A stretch of 48,989 nt of DNA, from the NCBI GenBank assembly GCA_014730115.1, contig WJIU01000032.1:1-48989 (forward strand), given 5' to 3'. Under the pieces are notes generated by a model that was not told the origin of the DNA, ran no database searches, and was given only the letters and a program-made list of their open reading frames with translations. This stretch comes from Microcaldota archaeon. GTDB taxonomy: Archaea > Micrarchaeota > Micrarchaeia > Anstonellales > Bilamarchaeaceae. Made by a program: the position numbers and the translations under genes. This document shows, in pieces, positions 1-8,105 of the stretch (position 1 is the stretch's first letter; each line of letters starts with the position of its first letter).

Positions 1-123
1 GCCACTGAAACAACCGTAGTAAGGGAGGTTGTGGAAGGCTCCAAGATTGTGGTGGCCGGTGCAGAGAAGGAGGACACCCTCCAGGCTGCACAGGACTTCC
101 TCAGCCAGGTACAAAAAGTCTAA
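1..123 (+). CDS. C-terminal 40 aa of an upstream protein (truncated by window edge), unknown function
   Basis: Open frame from base 1 (ATETTVVREVVEGSKIVVAGAEKEDTLQAAQDFLSQVQKV) to TAA at 121-123; convergent with the next gene. Confidence 0.6.
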   Translation, partial: ATETTVVREVVEGSKIVVAGAEKEDTLQAAQDFLSQVQKV

Positions 124-1328
124 ACCTTTCTTTTTTCCTTTATTCTTCTTATCAGTTCATTAAGCACATCTTTTGCAAAGCCTGCTCTTGTTCTGATTGC
201 CCCTGCTTTTGCATGCCCGCCCCCTCCTTCTACAAAATCAGGCATGCTTTCCATAATGCCCCCGGCAAGCTCATTGGCGCTGAGCCCCATATCTACAGCA
301 CCAGTGCTTATTCTCAGGATAAGTGAGCGTTCGGTATGACCAATGCAAACCAGAGGGCCGTCTTTTTCTTTTTCAAAAACACTGGTGGTAATCTTGCCGG
401 CAGGGGGCCATTCTCCTTTTTTTACAATCCCTTCCAAAGGAAAAGAGATAATCCTGACTGCCCCCTCATCTGTTTTCTCCTTGGCCAGGGCCTTTTGGGT
501 GGCCTCATCTATGCTCTCCTCTGCCTGCCTGGCAATAGAAGAGAAAAGTGATTCGTTTTTCATAACCTTGCGATAGAAGGACAGGTTATTTCCGTAAGAT
601 ATGTGCGCTGCCAGAAAGTCCAGCACCATGGCCTTTTCTACGTCCTCCTTTTCCATGCCGAAAAGAGGGCTCTTGTCTCCAGCACAGGCAATCCCGGCCA
701 GTTTCCGGGCCATATCTTTTTCCATGCCACACGCAATGGCTATTTCGCATGCAAGATAGCCTGCCGGATATTTGGAGCCTTCCGGGGAATAAGCCGCGGG
801 ATTCAGCATTTCCCCGTTATTCCTGTCTCCCGGAGGGTGGTGGTCAATAATAAGAACCTCCAGCCCTGCAGCCTTTAGCAGGCTGATTGCTTCCAGTGAG
901 GCATTGTTGGAGGCAAAATCCAGCAGGATTACTACCGCTTTTCCTTCCTGCCCTATGGTGCTGATATCCCTCAGGGCATCCCTCACCGAATAAACAGCAG
1001 AGTTTTGCTGGAACGCTTTTGCGCGCAAAACATCTGTAATCGCAAACGCTCCGGAGATGCCGTCCGCATCCCCGTGAAACCGAAGCAGGATTTCCTTTCC
1101 CAGTTTTTTGGCGATAATGATTCTTGCCGCAGTTCCGGCAATCTTTGGCCAGAGTTTCTCTGTCATTTCATCCTCTACCAGCGAAGGCCCTTCCGGAAAT
1201 TCCAGCGATTTCTGTATTTTTTCTTCTACCTCTTGCTGCACCCGCTCCGCATCTTTCTCTTCCAGAACGGAAACCGAGGCGGATTCAATGCTGTTTTCCC
1301 TTGTTTCGCCCCGAACTGCTACTGCCAT
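120..1328 (-). CDS. DHH/DHHA1 family phosphoesterase (RecJ-like); true N-terminus probably further upstream
   Basis: RFHGDADGISGA, LLDFASNN, IIDHHPPGD and C-terminal GGGGHAKAGA motifs. Confidence 0.88.
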   Translation of the reverse strand: MAVAVRGETRENSIESASVSVLEEKDAERVQQEVEEKIQKSLEFPEGPSLVEDEMTEKLWPKIAGTAARIIIAKKLGKEILLRFHGDADGISGAFAITDVLRAKAFQQNSAVYSVRDALRDISTIGQEGKAVVILLDFASNNASLEAISLLKAAGLEVLIIDHHPPGDRNNGEMLNPAAYSPEGSKYPAGYLACEIAIACGMEKDMARKLAGIACAGDKSPLFGMEKEDVEKAMVLDFLAAHISYGNNLSFYRKVMKNESLFSSIARQAEESIDEATQKALAKEKTDEGAVRIISFPLEGIVKKGEWPPAGKITTSVFEKEKDGPLVCIGHTERSLILRISTGAVDMGLSANELAGGIMESMPDFVEGGGGHAKAGAIRTRAGFAKDVLNELIRRIKEKRKV

Positions 1329-1435
1329 TCCGCGCCCCAGATGCTCATCGGTTCGAAAGCTGTATTCCTGCTCTCCGTCACTAAGCCTGTAGGTGCGCTT
1401 TCCCCTGTCGTATACTGTCCTGGTTATGATTCCTT

Positions 1436-2101
1436 CTACCAGACAATCACCCTGATCCGGTCCCCGTCTCTTTTTTCCAGCTGTTTCCTGATGTTAAATG
1501 GGCACACTATCTCCAGTATTTTCGGGCCATGGTGGGTCCTGAGCGGTATAAGAATCGCACAGTCGTGCCCTTCCAGCCGACATTTGTAGGCAAACAGGTC
1601 TCCATATGCCCTGTCATTTTCCTTGAAGCCCGTGATTACCACCGGCTCCAGCCTGAGCAGCTGCTCTCTTTTTTTCAGGTTGGAAAGTTTTATGTTGAGG
1701 GTGCCGGGATACGGTTCAAACCCCAGCTTTTTCCTCATCTGTTTTCTGTAGCCTTCCAGCTTGAGATAGTATCCGCCTTCGCCCCTTCCTTTTGTCACAG
1801 TCCCTTCTATCTCCAGCTCGCCTTCCTCAAACACCTTTTTCAGGCTCAGGTGCAGTCCGGAGATTTCATTTATCGCCTTTTTGGTGAGCCGGGTGCCCTG
1901 CCTAAGCCGTTTTACATATCCCTGTTTTTCCAAAAGCTGCAGCCGGCGGGATGCATTCTGCTGGGACATTCCCAGAGTTTCCCCGATTTCTATGGTGGTT
2001 ACCGGGACTGGCTGCAGGTGGGCCTTTTTCTTGAACAGGAAAAGCAGGACATCATCCATTTTCTCTGGATTTAATAAGCATGCCAACAATATTAAATACA
2101 T
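1436..2101 (-). CDS. ribK: HTH domain + archaeal CTP-dependent riboflavin kinase (RbkR-like bifunctional regulator/kinase)
   Basis: N-terminal winged HTH (TIEIGETLGMSQQNASRRLQLLEKQGYVKR), C-terminal GEGGYYLKLEGYRKQMRKKLGFEPYPGTLNIKL typical of archaeal riboflavin kinase. Confidence 0.88.
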   Translation of the reverse strand: MYLILLACLLNPEKMDDVLLFLFKKKAHLQPVPVTTIEIGETLGMSQQNASRRLQLLEKQGYVKRLRQGTRLTKKAINEISGLHLSLKKVFEEGELEIEGTVTKGRGEGGYYLKLEGYRKQMRKKLGFEPYPGTLNIKLSNLKKREQLLRLEPVVITGFKENDRAYGDLFAYKCRLEGHDCAILIPLRTHHGPKILEIVCPFNIRKQLEKRDGDRIRVIVW

Positions 2102-2687
2102 GGAATTTATTTTTGACAGCCTCAGCCTGCAGGTGCCTGGGCAGGTTTACCAGCCGGCAGAGGATTCCTTTCTGCTTGCGGAAGCAGCAAAAGATTGCAG
2201 GGGAAGGGTGCTTGAAATGGGCTGCGGCTGCGGGCTTGCGTCCCTGGTTGCGGCAAAAAATGCAGAGCATGCCACCGGGGCAGACATTAATCCCCTGGCG
2301 GTCCGGTGTGCAGGAAAAAACGCAGAGCTGAACAACATCACCAATGCCGATTTTGTGGAAAGCGACTTGTTTTCTGCAGTTAACGGAAGTTTTGACACAA
2401 TCCTGTTTAATCCGCCTTATCTCCCTACCAGGAAAGGTGAGAAACTGCCGGGGAGGCTCAACCGTGCCTTTGATGGCGGAAGCGATGGAAGAAGCATTAT
2501 CGACCGTTTTCTGCAGGATTTTGATTCCCGCCTTGCCCCCCCGGGAAGACTGTACCTTGTCCAGAGCAGCGCAAACAACCCTGAAAAAACGTTCTCCCTG
2601 CTCAGGGAAAAAGGATTCTCTGCGGAGGCCGCCAAAAGACAGGACTTCTTTTTTGAGCATCTTTTGCTGCTCCGGGCAAAAAGGTAG
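2100..2687 (+). CDS. HemK/Mtq2-like class I SAM methyltransferase (NPPY motif; candidate release-factor glutamine methyltransferase)
   Basis: MEFIFDSLSLQ...QPAEDSFLLAEAA...VLEMGCGCGLASLVAA...TILFNPPYLP; in-frame ATG at 2100 preferred over the longer ORF from 1881. Confidence 0.87.
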   Translation: MEFIFDSLSLQVPGQVYQPAEDSFLLAEAAKDCRGRVLEMGCGCGLASLVAAKNAEHATGADINPLAVRCAGKNAELNNITNADFVESDLFSAVNGSFDTILFNPPYLPTRKGEKLPGRLNRAFDGGSDGRSIIDRFLQDFDSRLAPPGRLYLVQSSANNPEKTFSLLREKGFSAEAAKRQDFFFEHLLLLRAKR

Positions 2688-2688
2688 A

Positions 2689-2696
2689 TTTATATC
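2689..2696 (+). promoter_or_regulatory. TATA box for the C/D box sRNA
   Basis: TTTATATC about 25 nt upstream of the inferred sRNA 5' end. Confidence 0.6.
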
Positions 2697-2715
2697 CCCG
2701 GCCTGAGTGATTTAT

Positions 2716-2787
2716 GCGGGATGATGACATGAACAACCTCTGAGGCCTCCTACAGGCCGGTGATGAAGTCAACAGCGTCTGACCATC
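2716..2787 (+). ncRNA. C/D box guide sRNA (2'-O-methylation guide)
   Basis: C box ATGATGA 2721-2727; 12-nt guide CATGAACAACCT; D' CTGA 2740-2743; spacer hairpin GGCCT-CCTAC-AGGCC; C' GTGATGA 2760-2766; 12-nt guide AGTCAACAGCGT; D CTGA 2779-2782; GG/CC terminal pairing; downstream TTTTT. Confidence 0.9.
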
Positions 2788-2900
2788 TTTTTGTGGATTG
2801 GCCGTTTTTCCATCCGGCATTTCTCTGCACCCCACACACAAAAATCACGGTTGCAACAAAACACCAAGCTTTTAATTCCTTTTTAACCATAAAAAATAAC

Positions 2901-3368
2901 ATGAAACGCTTGAATCTTCAAAAAATCTCACCTGAAAGAAGGCAGAAAGTGGCCCGTTTTCTGGGCAAGCAGGTCAGAAATCTAAAAAGGGATTTCCCCA
3001 CCCGCTGGGCTTCAGCCATGAAAGAGGGCCTGCTGTTGCTTGCAGACCCCAAGAGGCCCCCCGCATATGAAGTAGCAAGGTCCTATGATGATGCAGTGGT
3101 CAGGGTTTTCTGCGATTTCGGGAAAGGGGCAAGGCCCAAGGCTGCACTTTCAAGAGATGAGGCTGCGTTTCTCAGCCAGCTACAGACCGAGCTTGAGAGG
3201 CGCGTAGACGGCGCGACTACACTGGGCAAGGCCCTGGAAACCGCTTCCTCCCTCCTTCTTAACGGTAGGTGCCCGAACAATGGCACGGTCGCCCGGGATG
3301 TTCTGGAGCCGGTTCTTGGGGTATTGGGAAGGCTTGACCTGTCCGTGGCGCAGACCAGGCTGGTCTGA
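2901..3368 (+). CDS. hypothetical archaeal protein, 155 aa
   Basis: ATG at 2901 (MKRLNLQKISPERRQKVARFLGKQ...), in frame with ORF 2760..3368; upstream part of that ORF overlaps the sRNA. Confidence 0.7.
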   Translation: MKRLNLQKISPERRQKVARFLGKQVRNLKRDFPTRWASAMKEGLLLLADPKRPPAYEVARSYDDAVVRVFCDFGKGARPKAALSRDEAAFLSQLQTELERRVDGATTLGKALETASSLLLNGRCPNNGTVARDVLEPVLGVLGRLDLSVAQTRLV

Positions 3369-3410
3369 CAGAAACCGTTTAAATTTTTCTTTACTGAATT
3401 CGCATTTATT

Positions 3411-3656
3411 ATGCCGGACATGTATAATGTTTCAGAAAAGCTTCAGGGTGCGGGCATCTCCGAGCACGATGCCCTGGTCATTGCTGATTGTGTTGTTACC
3501 AGGAAGTCATGCTCCTGGGTCAACAGTGACCCGGTAGACGAAAGGGTTCTTCAGGACCTCAATGACCTGATTGAAAAAGAAGGCTACAAGGTCAGGGTCG
3601 AGGTTCAGCCGGTGCCGACAAGGAGCAAGTTCATCTGGGAAGTAAAGATTCTCTGA
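3411..3656 (+). CDS. small hypothetical protein, 81 aa
   Basis: ORF with upstream TTTAAATTT promoter-like sequence; MPDMYNVSEKLQGAGISEHDALVIADCVV. Confidence 0.65.
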   Translation: MPDMYNVSEKLQGAGISEHDALVIADCVVTRKSCSWVNSDPVDERVLQDLNDLIEKEGYKVRVEVQPVPTRSKFIWEVKIL

Positions 3657-3700
3657 GCCTTTTTGCATAGTTTAATATATTTCGCCAGAGTCGAAAAACC

Positions 3701-4090
3701 ATGAGACCATTTGCTTGTGATGGAATACTGATAGAGGATGACAGGCTGCTTCTGGTACGCCGCGCTGCCGAGCCTTTCAAAGGGGAATGGGCCCTCCCCG
3801 GCGGGAGAATTGATGACAATGAAGATGCCCTGCAGTGCCTGAAGCGTGAGATGCAGGAGGAAACAGGGCTGGAAGTGGAGCCGGTGATGTTTGTGGGCAT
3901 TTATTCAGACCCGGAAAGGGACCCCCGCAGGGTCATAGCAGCTGCCTATCTGGTAAAAAGAGTAAAGGGCGAGCCGGTCGGGGGGGATGATGCCGAGTTG
4001 GCAAAATGGTTTAAGCTGGACGGACTTCCGCCTCTTTGCGCTGACCATGAAAAAATAGTTAAGGACGCACTTATCCTTTATTCTCAATAA
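3701..4090 (+). CDS. NUDIX hydrolase
   Basis: Nudix box GGRIDDNEDALQCLKREMQEETGL. Confidence 0.92.
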   Translation: MRPFACDGILIEDDRLLLVRRAAEPFKGEWALPGGRIDDNEDALQCLKREMQEETGLEVEPVMFVGIYSDPERDPRRVIAAAYLVKRVKGEPVGGDDAELAKWFKLDGLPPLCADHEKIVKDALILYSQ

Positions 4091-4595
4091 GTGCAAGGTC
4101 CCCCAGGCTGACCATCTCTTCTTCTGCCCTCGCCTGTGCTGCAGCCTCTTTTCTTGCAGCTACCCGGATGGCCTTGTTTTCCTCATAGAGCTTCCGGAGT
4201 TCGTCCCGGATGTCCTTGAGCTCCACTTCTATTTTGCCGATTTCGCCCTCCCCTTCTTTGATGTCCTGCTCCACATACCTTATCTTTCGGCGAGCCCTTT
4301 CAACTTCCTTGACTTCATTCAGCTTGTCGTCTATCTTGCGGAGCTCCTTGATGAGCTCCTTTTCCATACGGGGAGTGAACGCTGCAGTGGAAATCTTGAA
4401 TTCAAGCGACCTTTTCCTTTTCCGGTAGGGTGCAATCTTTACATCCTTGGTCTGCTCCAGGAAGGGTTGCAGCGCTTTCTGCTCGTACTTCTTGTACCGT
4501 ATCCTCCGGTTGAGCTGCTTGATTCTGTCAATCAGCTTCGCCTTCCTGGCCTCCAGTTCGTCAATCCTTGTCTTGAGTTCATCTTCTGATTCCAT
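4071..4595 (-). CDS. archaeal coiled-coil protein
   Basis: Charged heptad-rich sequence from MESEDELKTRIDELEARKAKLIDRIKQL; internal ATG at 4595 preferred. Confidence 0.7.
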   Translation of the reverse strand: MESEDELKTRIDELEARKAKLIDRIKQLNRRIRYKKYEQKALQPFLEQTKDVKIAPYRKRKRSLEFKISTAAFTPRMEKELIKELRKIDDKLNEVKEVERARRKIRYVEQDIKEGEGEIGKIEVELKDIRDELRKLYEENKAIRVAARKEAAAQARAEEEMVSLGDLALIENKG

Positions 4596-4668
4596 ACAGA
4601 CCACAGAAATGAAAATGAGTGTAAACCATCTTTCCATTATTCAGGACAAATGATTTAAAAGTATATCT

Positions 4669-5745
4669 CTAAGGCTTCTGAATGTCGAATTCCAGCAGGA
4701 TGTCTTCCCCACACTTCTTTGTTTTAAGGTTTTTCAGACGGATTGCGTCGGACATTCTCTGGATTCCTTTCCCGCCAACCACTCCTTTTGCGTTTCTCCC
4801 GCCGATGATTTTCGGGGCAACAAAAAGGTAGAGCCTGTCCACAATTCCGTCTTCCAGCGCCGAGGCGTTCAGTTCGCTTCCCCCTTCTATAAGTATTTTC
4901 TTTATGCCCATTGCCCCAAGGGACTGCACAAGCTCCTTCATGCCAACCCTGTTTTTTCCCAGCACAAAGACATGGGCAAGCTTTCTGATGATTTCAACCT
5001 TTCTTTTTGCAGCCCTTCCGGTCGTTGCGACAATGGTCTTCCGGTCCTTGTTCTTCAAGACCTTTGCATCGGCTGAAATGCAGAAATCGCCGTCTACAAT
5101 TACCCTCCAGGGGTCTTTCTTGCCTTTGATTCTTGCAGTAAGCTTCGGGTCATCGGAATTCACCGTTCCTGCACCGACCATCACTGCGTCAAATTCGCTC
5201 CTCATGCGGTGTGCCTCTTTCCTGGATTCCTTTCCGGATATCCACTTGGAATCCCCTGTCCGGGTTGCGGTTCTGCCGTCTGCGCTCATGGCCATCTTAA
5301 TTGCAACAAACGGCTTCCTGTTGATATGTTCCAGATACCTGCTGTTTATTTTTCGGGCGTCTTTCTCCTTGGAGGGACCGGCTACCTCAACTCCTGCTTT
5401 TTTGAGTTCCTCCTCTCCGTTTACCATGGGATTGGGGTCCTTCATCGCAAACACGACCTTTTTTACGCCTTTTTCAATGATTGAGCGGGTGCAGGGCGGC
5501 GTCCTTTTGCCGGAATGGGAGCACGGCTCCAGGGTAACATATAGGGTTGAGCCTTCTGCATTATTTCCTGCACGTTGAAGGGCAACGATTTCTGCGTGCG
5601 GGGTGCCGGGCCTGCGGTGATATCCCTTCCCTATGATTTTTCCGTTTTTCACAATCACTGCGCCCACCCTTGGGTTTGGAAATGGCTGGGCCTTTTTTGC
5701 AAGCTTCAGGGCAAGCCCCATGTAGTCTTCCATCGGTATACTCAT
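4669..5745 (-). CDS. ribD: bifunctional diaminohydroxyphosphoribosylaminopyrimidine deaminase / 5-amino-6-(5-phosphoribosylamino)uracil reductase
   Basis: PFPNPRVGAVIV, GTPHAEIVAL, TLYVTLEPCSHSGKRTPPC deaminase motifs; C-terminal reductase domain (AMSADGRTA, ILIEGGSELNAS). Confidence 0.93.
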   Translation of the reverse strand: MSIPMEDYMGLALKLAKKAQPFPNPRVGAVIVKNGKIIGKGYHRRPGTPHAEIVALQRAGNNAEGSTLYVTLEPCSHSGKRTPPCTRSIIEKGVKKVVFAMKDPNPMVNGEEELKKAGVEVAGPSKEKDARKINSRYLEHINRKPFVAIKMAMSADGRTATRTGDSKWISGKESRKEAHRMRSEFDAVMVGAGTVNSDDPKLTARIKGKKDPWRVIVDGDFCISADAKVLKNKDRKTIVATTGRAAKRKVEIIRKLAHVFVLGKNRVGMKELVQSLGAMGIKKILIEGGSELNASALEDGIVDRLYLFVAPKIIGGRNAKGVVGGKGIQRMSDAIRLKNLKTKKCGEDILLEFDIQKP

Positions 5746-5777
5746 AGCCTTATAAGTTTTAATTGTGTTTTGAAGGC

Positions 5778-6659
5778 ATGAGACCCGGAATGCCCCTCCT
5801 TGTGCTTTTGCTTTCGTTCATGCTTGGATGTGTGGAGATTCCGGACCAGATTGATTTGACCCGGGTGAAAGGTGCGCTGGAGGAAGAGCCTGAGCCGCTG
5901 CCCGGGGACATGGCAAGATACTTCTCTCTGAAAAACCAGTCCTGCGATACCCTTTCCGGCAATTTCCTAATTGTTACCAGAGACCTGTCGCAGGGCTCGG
6001 TGCAGGGGCTGCTGGAAACAGTTCAGGGCGAAAGGGAAGTCGCGGAGGATGTTATTGGCGGCTATACCTTCAACCAGACCACCCGGACTTATGTCAGGGG
6101 AGACATGATGAAAATCGCAGTTGAGGAAGGGGGCATGGAAACATCGGTGATGTGGAAGAACGGAAGGATATACAACTGCACACCGGACTGCACCATGAGG
6201 GCAATGGACCAGAATGACTCTGATAAATATTATGAAAGGCTGGACCGGATAAAAAACAACTGCGCATACTTTGGAAAGACCAGGCTTCCCGAGGAAGCTG
6301 GGATTGAAAAACTCCTGGATATAGGATACACCGGAAGGGTGGACACTGCCAGTTTCAGGTGCGACAACTTCCTGATTTCCGCCAACAAGACTTATGCCCG
6401 GGAGATTCTCAATTCATCAAGCAACCTTACTTCCAGGCAGGAGGCCCTTCTGTGGGGGTTGGTGCATCTGGACGGGCCGGTGACAGAATGCCTGGATGAA
6501 AGCACCGGCATAATCGCTTACCGCAACCTGACCCTTGACCTTACCGAAGCATATCTTTTCAGCTACGGGCCCGGCGGCTATATGAAAATCTTCCAGGAAA
6601 CAGAGCTGGAATACTTTACCGAAGACGTTCCTGAAACCTATTTCGGGCTTGAAAACTAG
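5778..6659 (+). CDS. predicted lipoprotein, unknown function
   Basis: Signal/lipobox MRPGMPLLVLLLSFMLGC; Cys-containing extracytoplasmic domain; ATG at 5778 preferred over TTG at 5763. Confidence 0.7.
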   Translation: MRPGMPLLVLLLSFMLGCVEIPDQIDLTRVKGALEEEPEPLPGDMARYFSLKNQSCDTLSGNFLIVTRDLSQGSVQGLLETVQGEREVAEDVIGGYTFNQTTRTYVRGDMMKIAVEEGGMETSVMWKNGRIYNCTPDCTMRAMDQNDSDKYYERLDRIKNNCAYFGKTRLPEEAGIEKLLDIGYTGRVDTASFRCDNFLISANKTYAREILNSSSNLTSRQEALLWGLVHLDGPVTECLDESTGIIAYRNLTLDLTEAYLFSYGPGGYMKIFQETELEYFTEDVPETYFGLEN

Positions 6660-7231
6660 AGCTGGTGGTTCATCTTCTCCTTTTTGGTCTGGAGATATCT
6701 TTCATTGTATTCAGTGGGTTCTACCACCAGGGGAATTCTTTCCACAACTCCAATCCCATGCTTTTCCAGGTCCTTTACCTTGCCGGGATTGTTGGTTATC
6801 AGCTTGACCTTTTTTATGCCCAGGGAGCGGAGGATGTCCGCGGCAGGGCCATAATCCCTGAGGTCGTCTGCAAAGCCGAGCTCCAGGTTTGCTTCAACCG
6901 TGTCCCTGCCCCGGTCCTGAAGCTCGTAAGCCCTTATCTTGTTGGCAAGGCCTATTCCCCTTCCTTCCTGGTCCAGGTAAATGAATATGCCGCATTCCTC
7001 GCCCGAGAGGTATTCCAGCGCCGCTTCCAGCTGCTGCCTGCAGTCGCACCGGAGGGAGCCGAAGGTGTCTCCGGTGAGGCATTTGGAATGTATCCTGACC
7101 GGCACCTCCTGGTGGCGCTCATGGGCACACCGGACCAAAGCAATGTGCTCGCTTCCGTCGTCATCAACAAAGGCATGTATTCGGTACATCCCGGACCTTA
7201 GGGGAAAGTCCGCCTCTGCGATTTTTTTCAT
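6656..7231 (-). CDS. ribA: GTP cyclohydrolase II
   Basis: RIHSKCLTGDTFGSLRCDCRQQLEAAL, YLDQEGRGIGLANKIRAYELQD, TNNPGK motifs. Confidence 0.95.
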   Translation of the reverse strand: MKKIAEADFPLRSGMYRIHAFVDDDGSEHIALVRCAHERHQEVPVRIHSKCLTGDTFGSLRCDCRQQLEAALEYLSGEECGIFIYLDQEGRGIGLANKIRAYELQDRGRDTVEANLELGFADDLRDYGPAADILRSLGIKKVKLITNNPGKVKDLEKHGIGVVERIPLVVEPTEYNERYLQTKKEKMNHQL

Positions 7232-7232
7232 T

Positions 7233-8105
7233 TTAATCCCTCAGCGTTTTTATGCTGTGCAGAACTGCCTTTACCGAGCGGATTGCATATTCCTCTGCGC
7301 GCTCCTCTGCTGTTTCCCAGTCGGCATCGTGCCCTATTATTCCAAGGGCCACCGGCTTGCTGAATTCCAGGGAAAGCTCCCCCAGCCTCTTGGCTGAATC
7401 CTCTGCGATTACCTTGTCATGGGCGGTGTCTCCCTTTACCACTGCTCCCAGTGCAACCACGCCATCAACCATTTTGTCCATCAAAAGTTTCTTGACAAGC
7501 AGCGGCATATCGTAAGCACCAGGAGCTGCCAGCACCATGTATTCAATTCCTTCGCCTTCAAGCTCCTCCCTGGCCTTTTCCTCCATCATGGATGTTATTT
7601 CCCCATTAGTTTTTCCTACCACTACCGCAACCTTTATCCCCAGGTCCTCTTCTATCGGCCCTTCGTCTTCCTTGCCCTGCCTTACCCCCCTGCCGGCGTT
7701 CTTTATCAGTTCGTCCGGCCTTTCCACCAGCAGGACTGCGTTATGCGCATGCTTTCTGACCCGGTTGTTGCAGATTTCAACAAACTCCTTTGCGCTCCAG
7801 GCCTCGTTTTCATGCACAAAAACCTCCACAATGTGCTTGCCGGCCATGAGCTTGGCCTGCTGGATTCCCAAAGACGCTTCGTGTGCGCACTGGGTGTCAA
7901 TAGGCGCTCCGCCCACCATGCCGAGTGCAAGGCAGCTGTCACACCCATCATCCAGCAGCTTTTTGCATTCCACCGGCAGGTCCTTTACCCCCGGCACGGT
8001 GGTTCTCCTGATTTGGGCATCCGGAAAGCTGCCCTTCACTTCCTCAATAGCAATATCGCCCATGTTCACCCTTGAGAACATGGTGTCCACAATTCCCAGT
8101 TTCAT
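7233..8105 (-). CDS. riboflavin synthase (archaeal type) - lumazine synthase fusion
   Basis: N-half MKLGIVDTMFSRVNMGDIAIEEVK...RRTTVPGVKDLPVECKKLL...CAHEASLGIQQAKLM...HIVEVFVHE resembles archaeal RibC; C-half APGAYDMPLLVKKLL...GVVALGAVVKGDTAHDKVI resembles RibH. Start at MKLGIVD overlaps ribB stop (ATGA). Confidence 0.88.
   Translation of the reverse strand: MKLGIVDTMFSRVNMGDIAIEEVKGSFPDAQIRRTTVPGVKDLPVECKKLLDDGCDSCLALGMVGGAPIDTQCAHEASLGIQQAKLMAGKHIVEVFVHENEAWSAKEFVEICNNRVRKHAHNAVLLVERPDELIKNAGRGVRQGKEDEGPIEEDLGIKVAVVVGKTNGEITSMMEEKAREELEGEGIEYMVLAAPGAYDMPLLVKKLLMDKMVDGVVALGAVVKGDTAHDKVIAEDSAKRLGELSLEFSKPVALGIIGHDADWETAEERAEEYAIRSVKAVLHSIKTLRD

Noticed and set aside
2052-2660. 202-aa minus-strand ORF antisense to the methyltransferase
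   Set aside because: The plus-strand HemK-like frame has clear motifs; this is a shadow ORF
2760-2900. N-terminal extension of the 202-aa ORF starting at 2760
   Set aside because: Overlaps the C/D sRNA and two promoter-like AT-rich tracts; ATG at 2901 fits better
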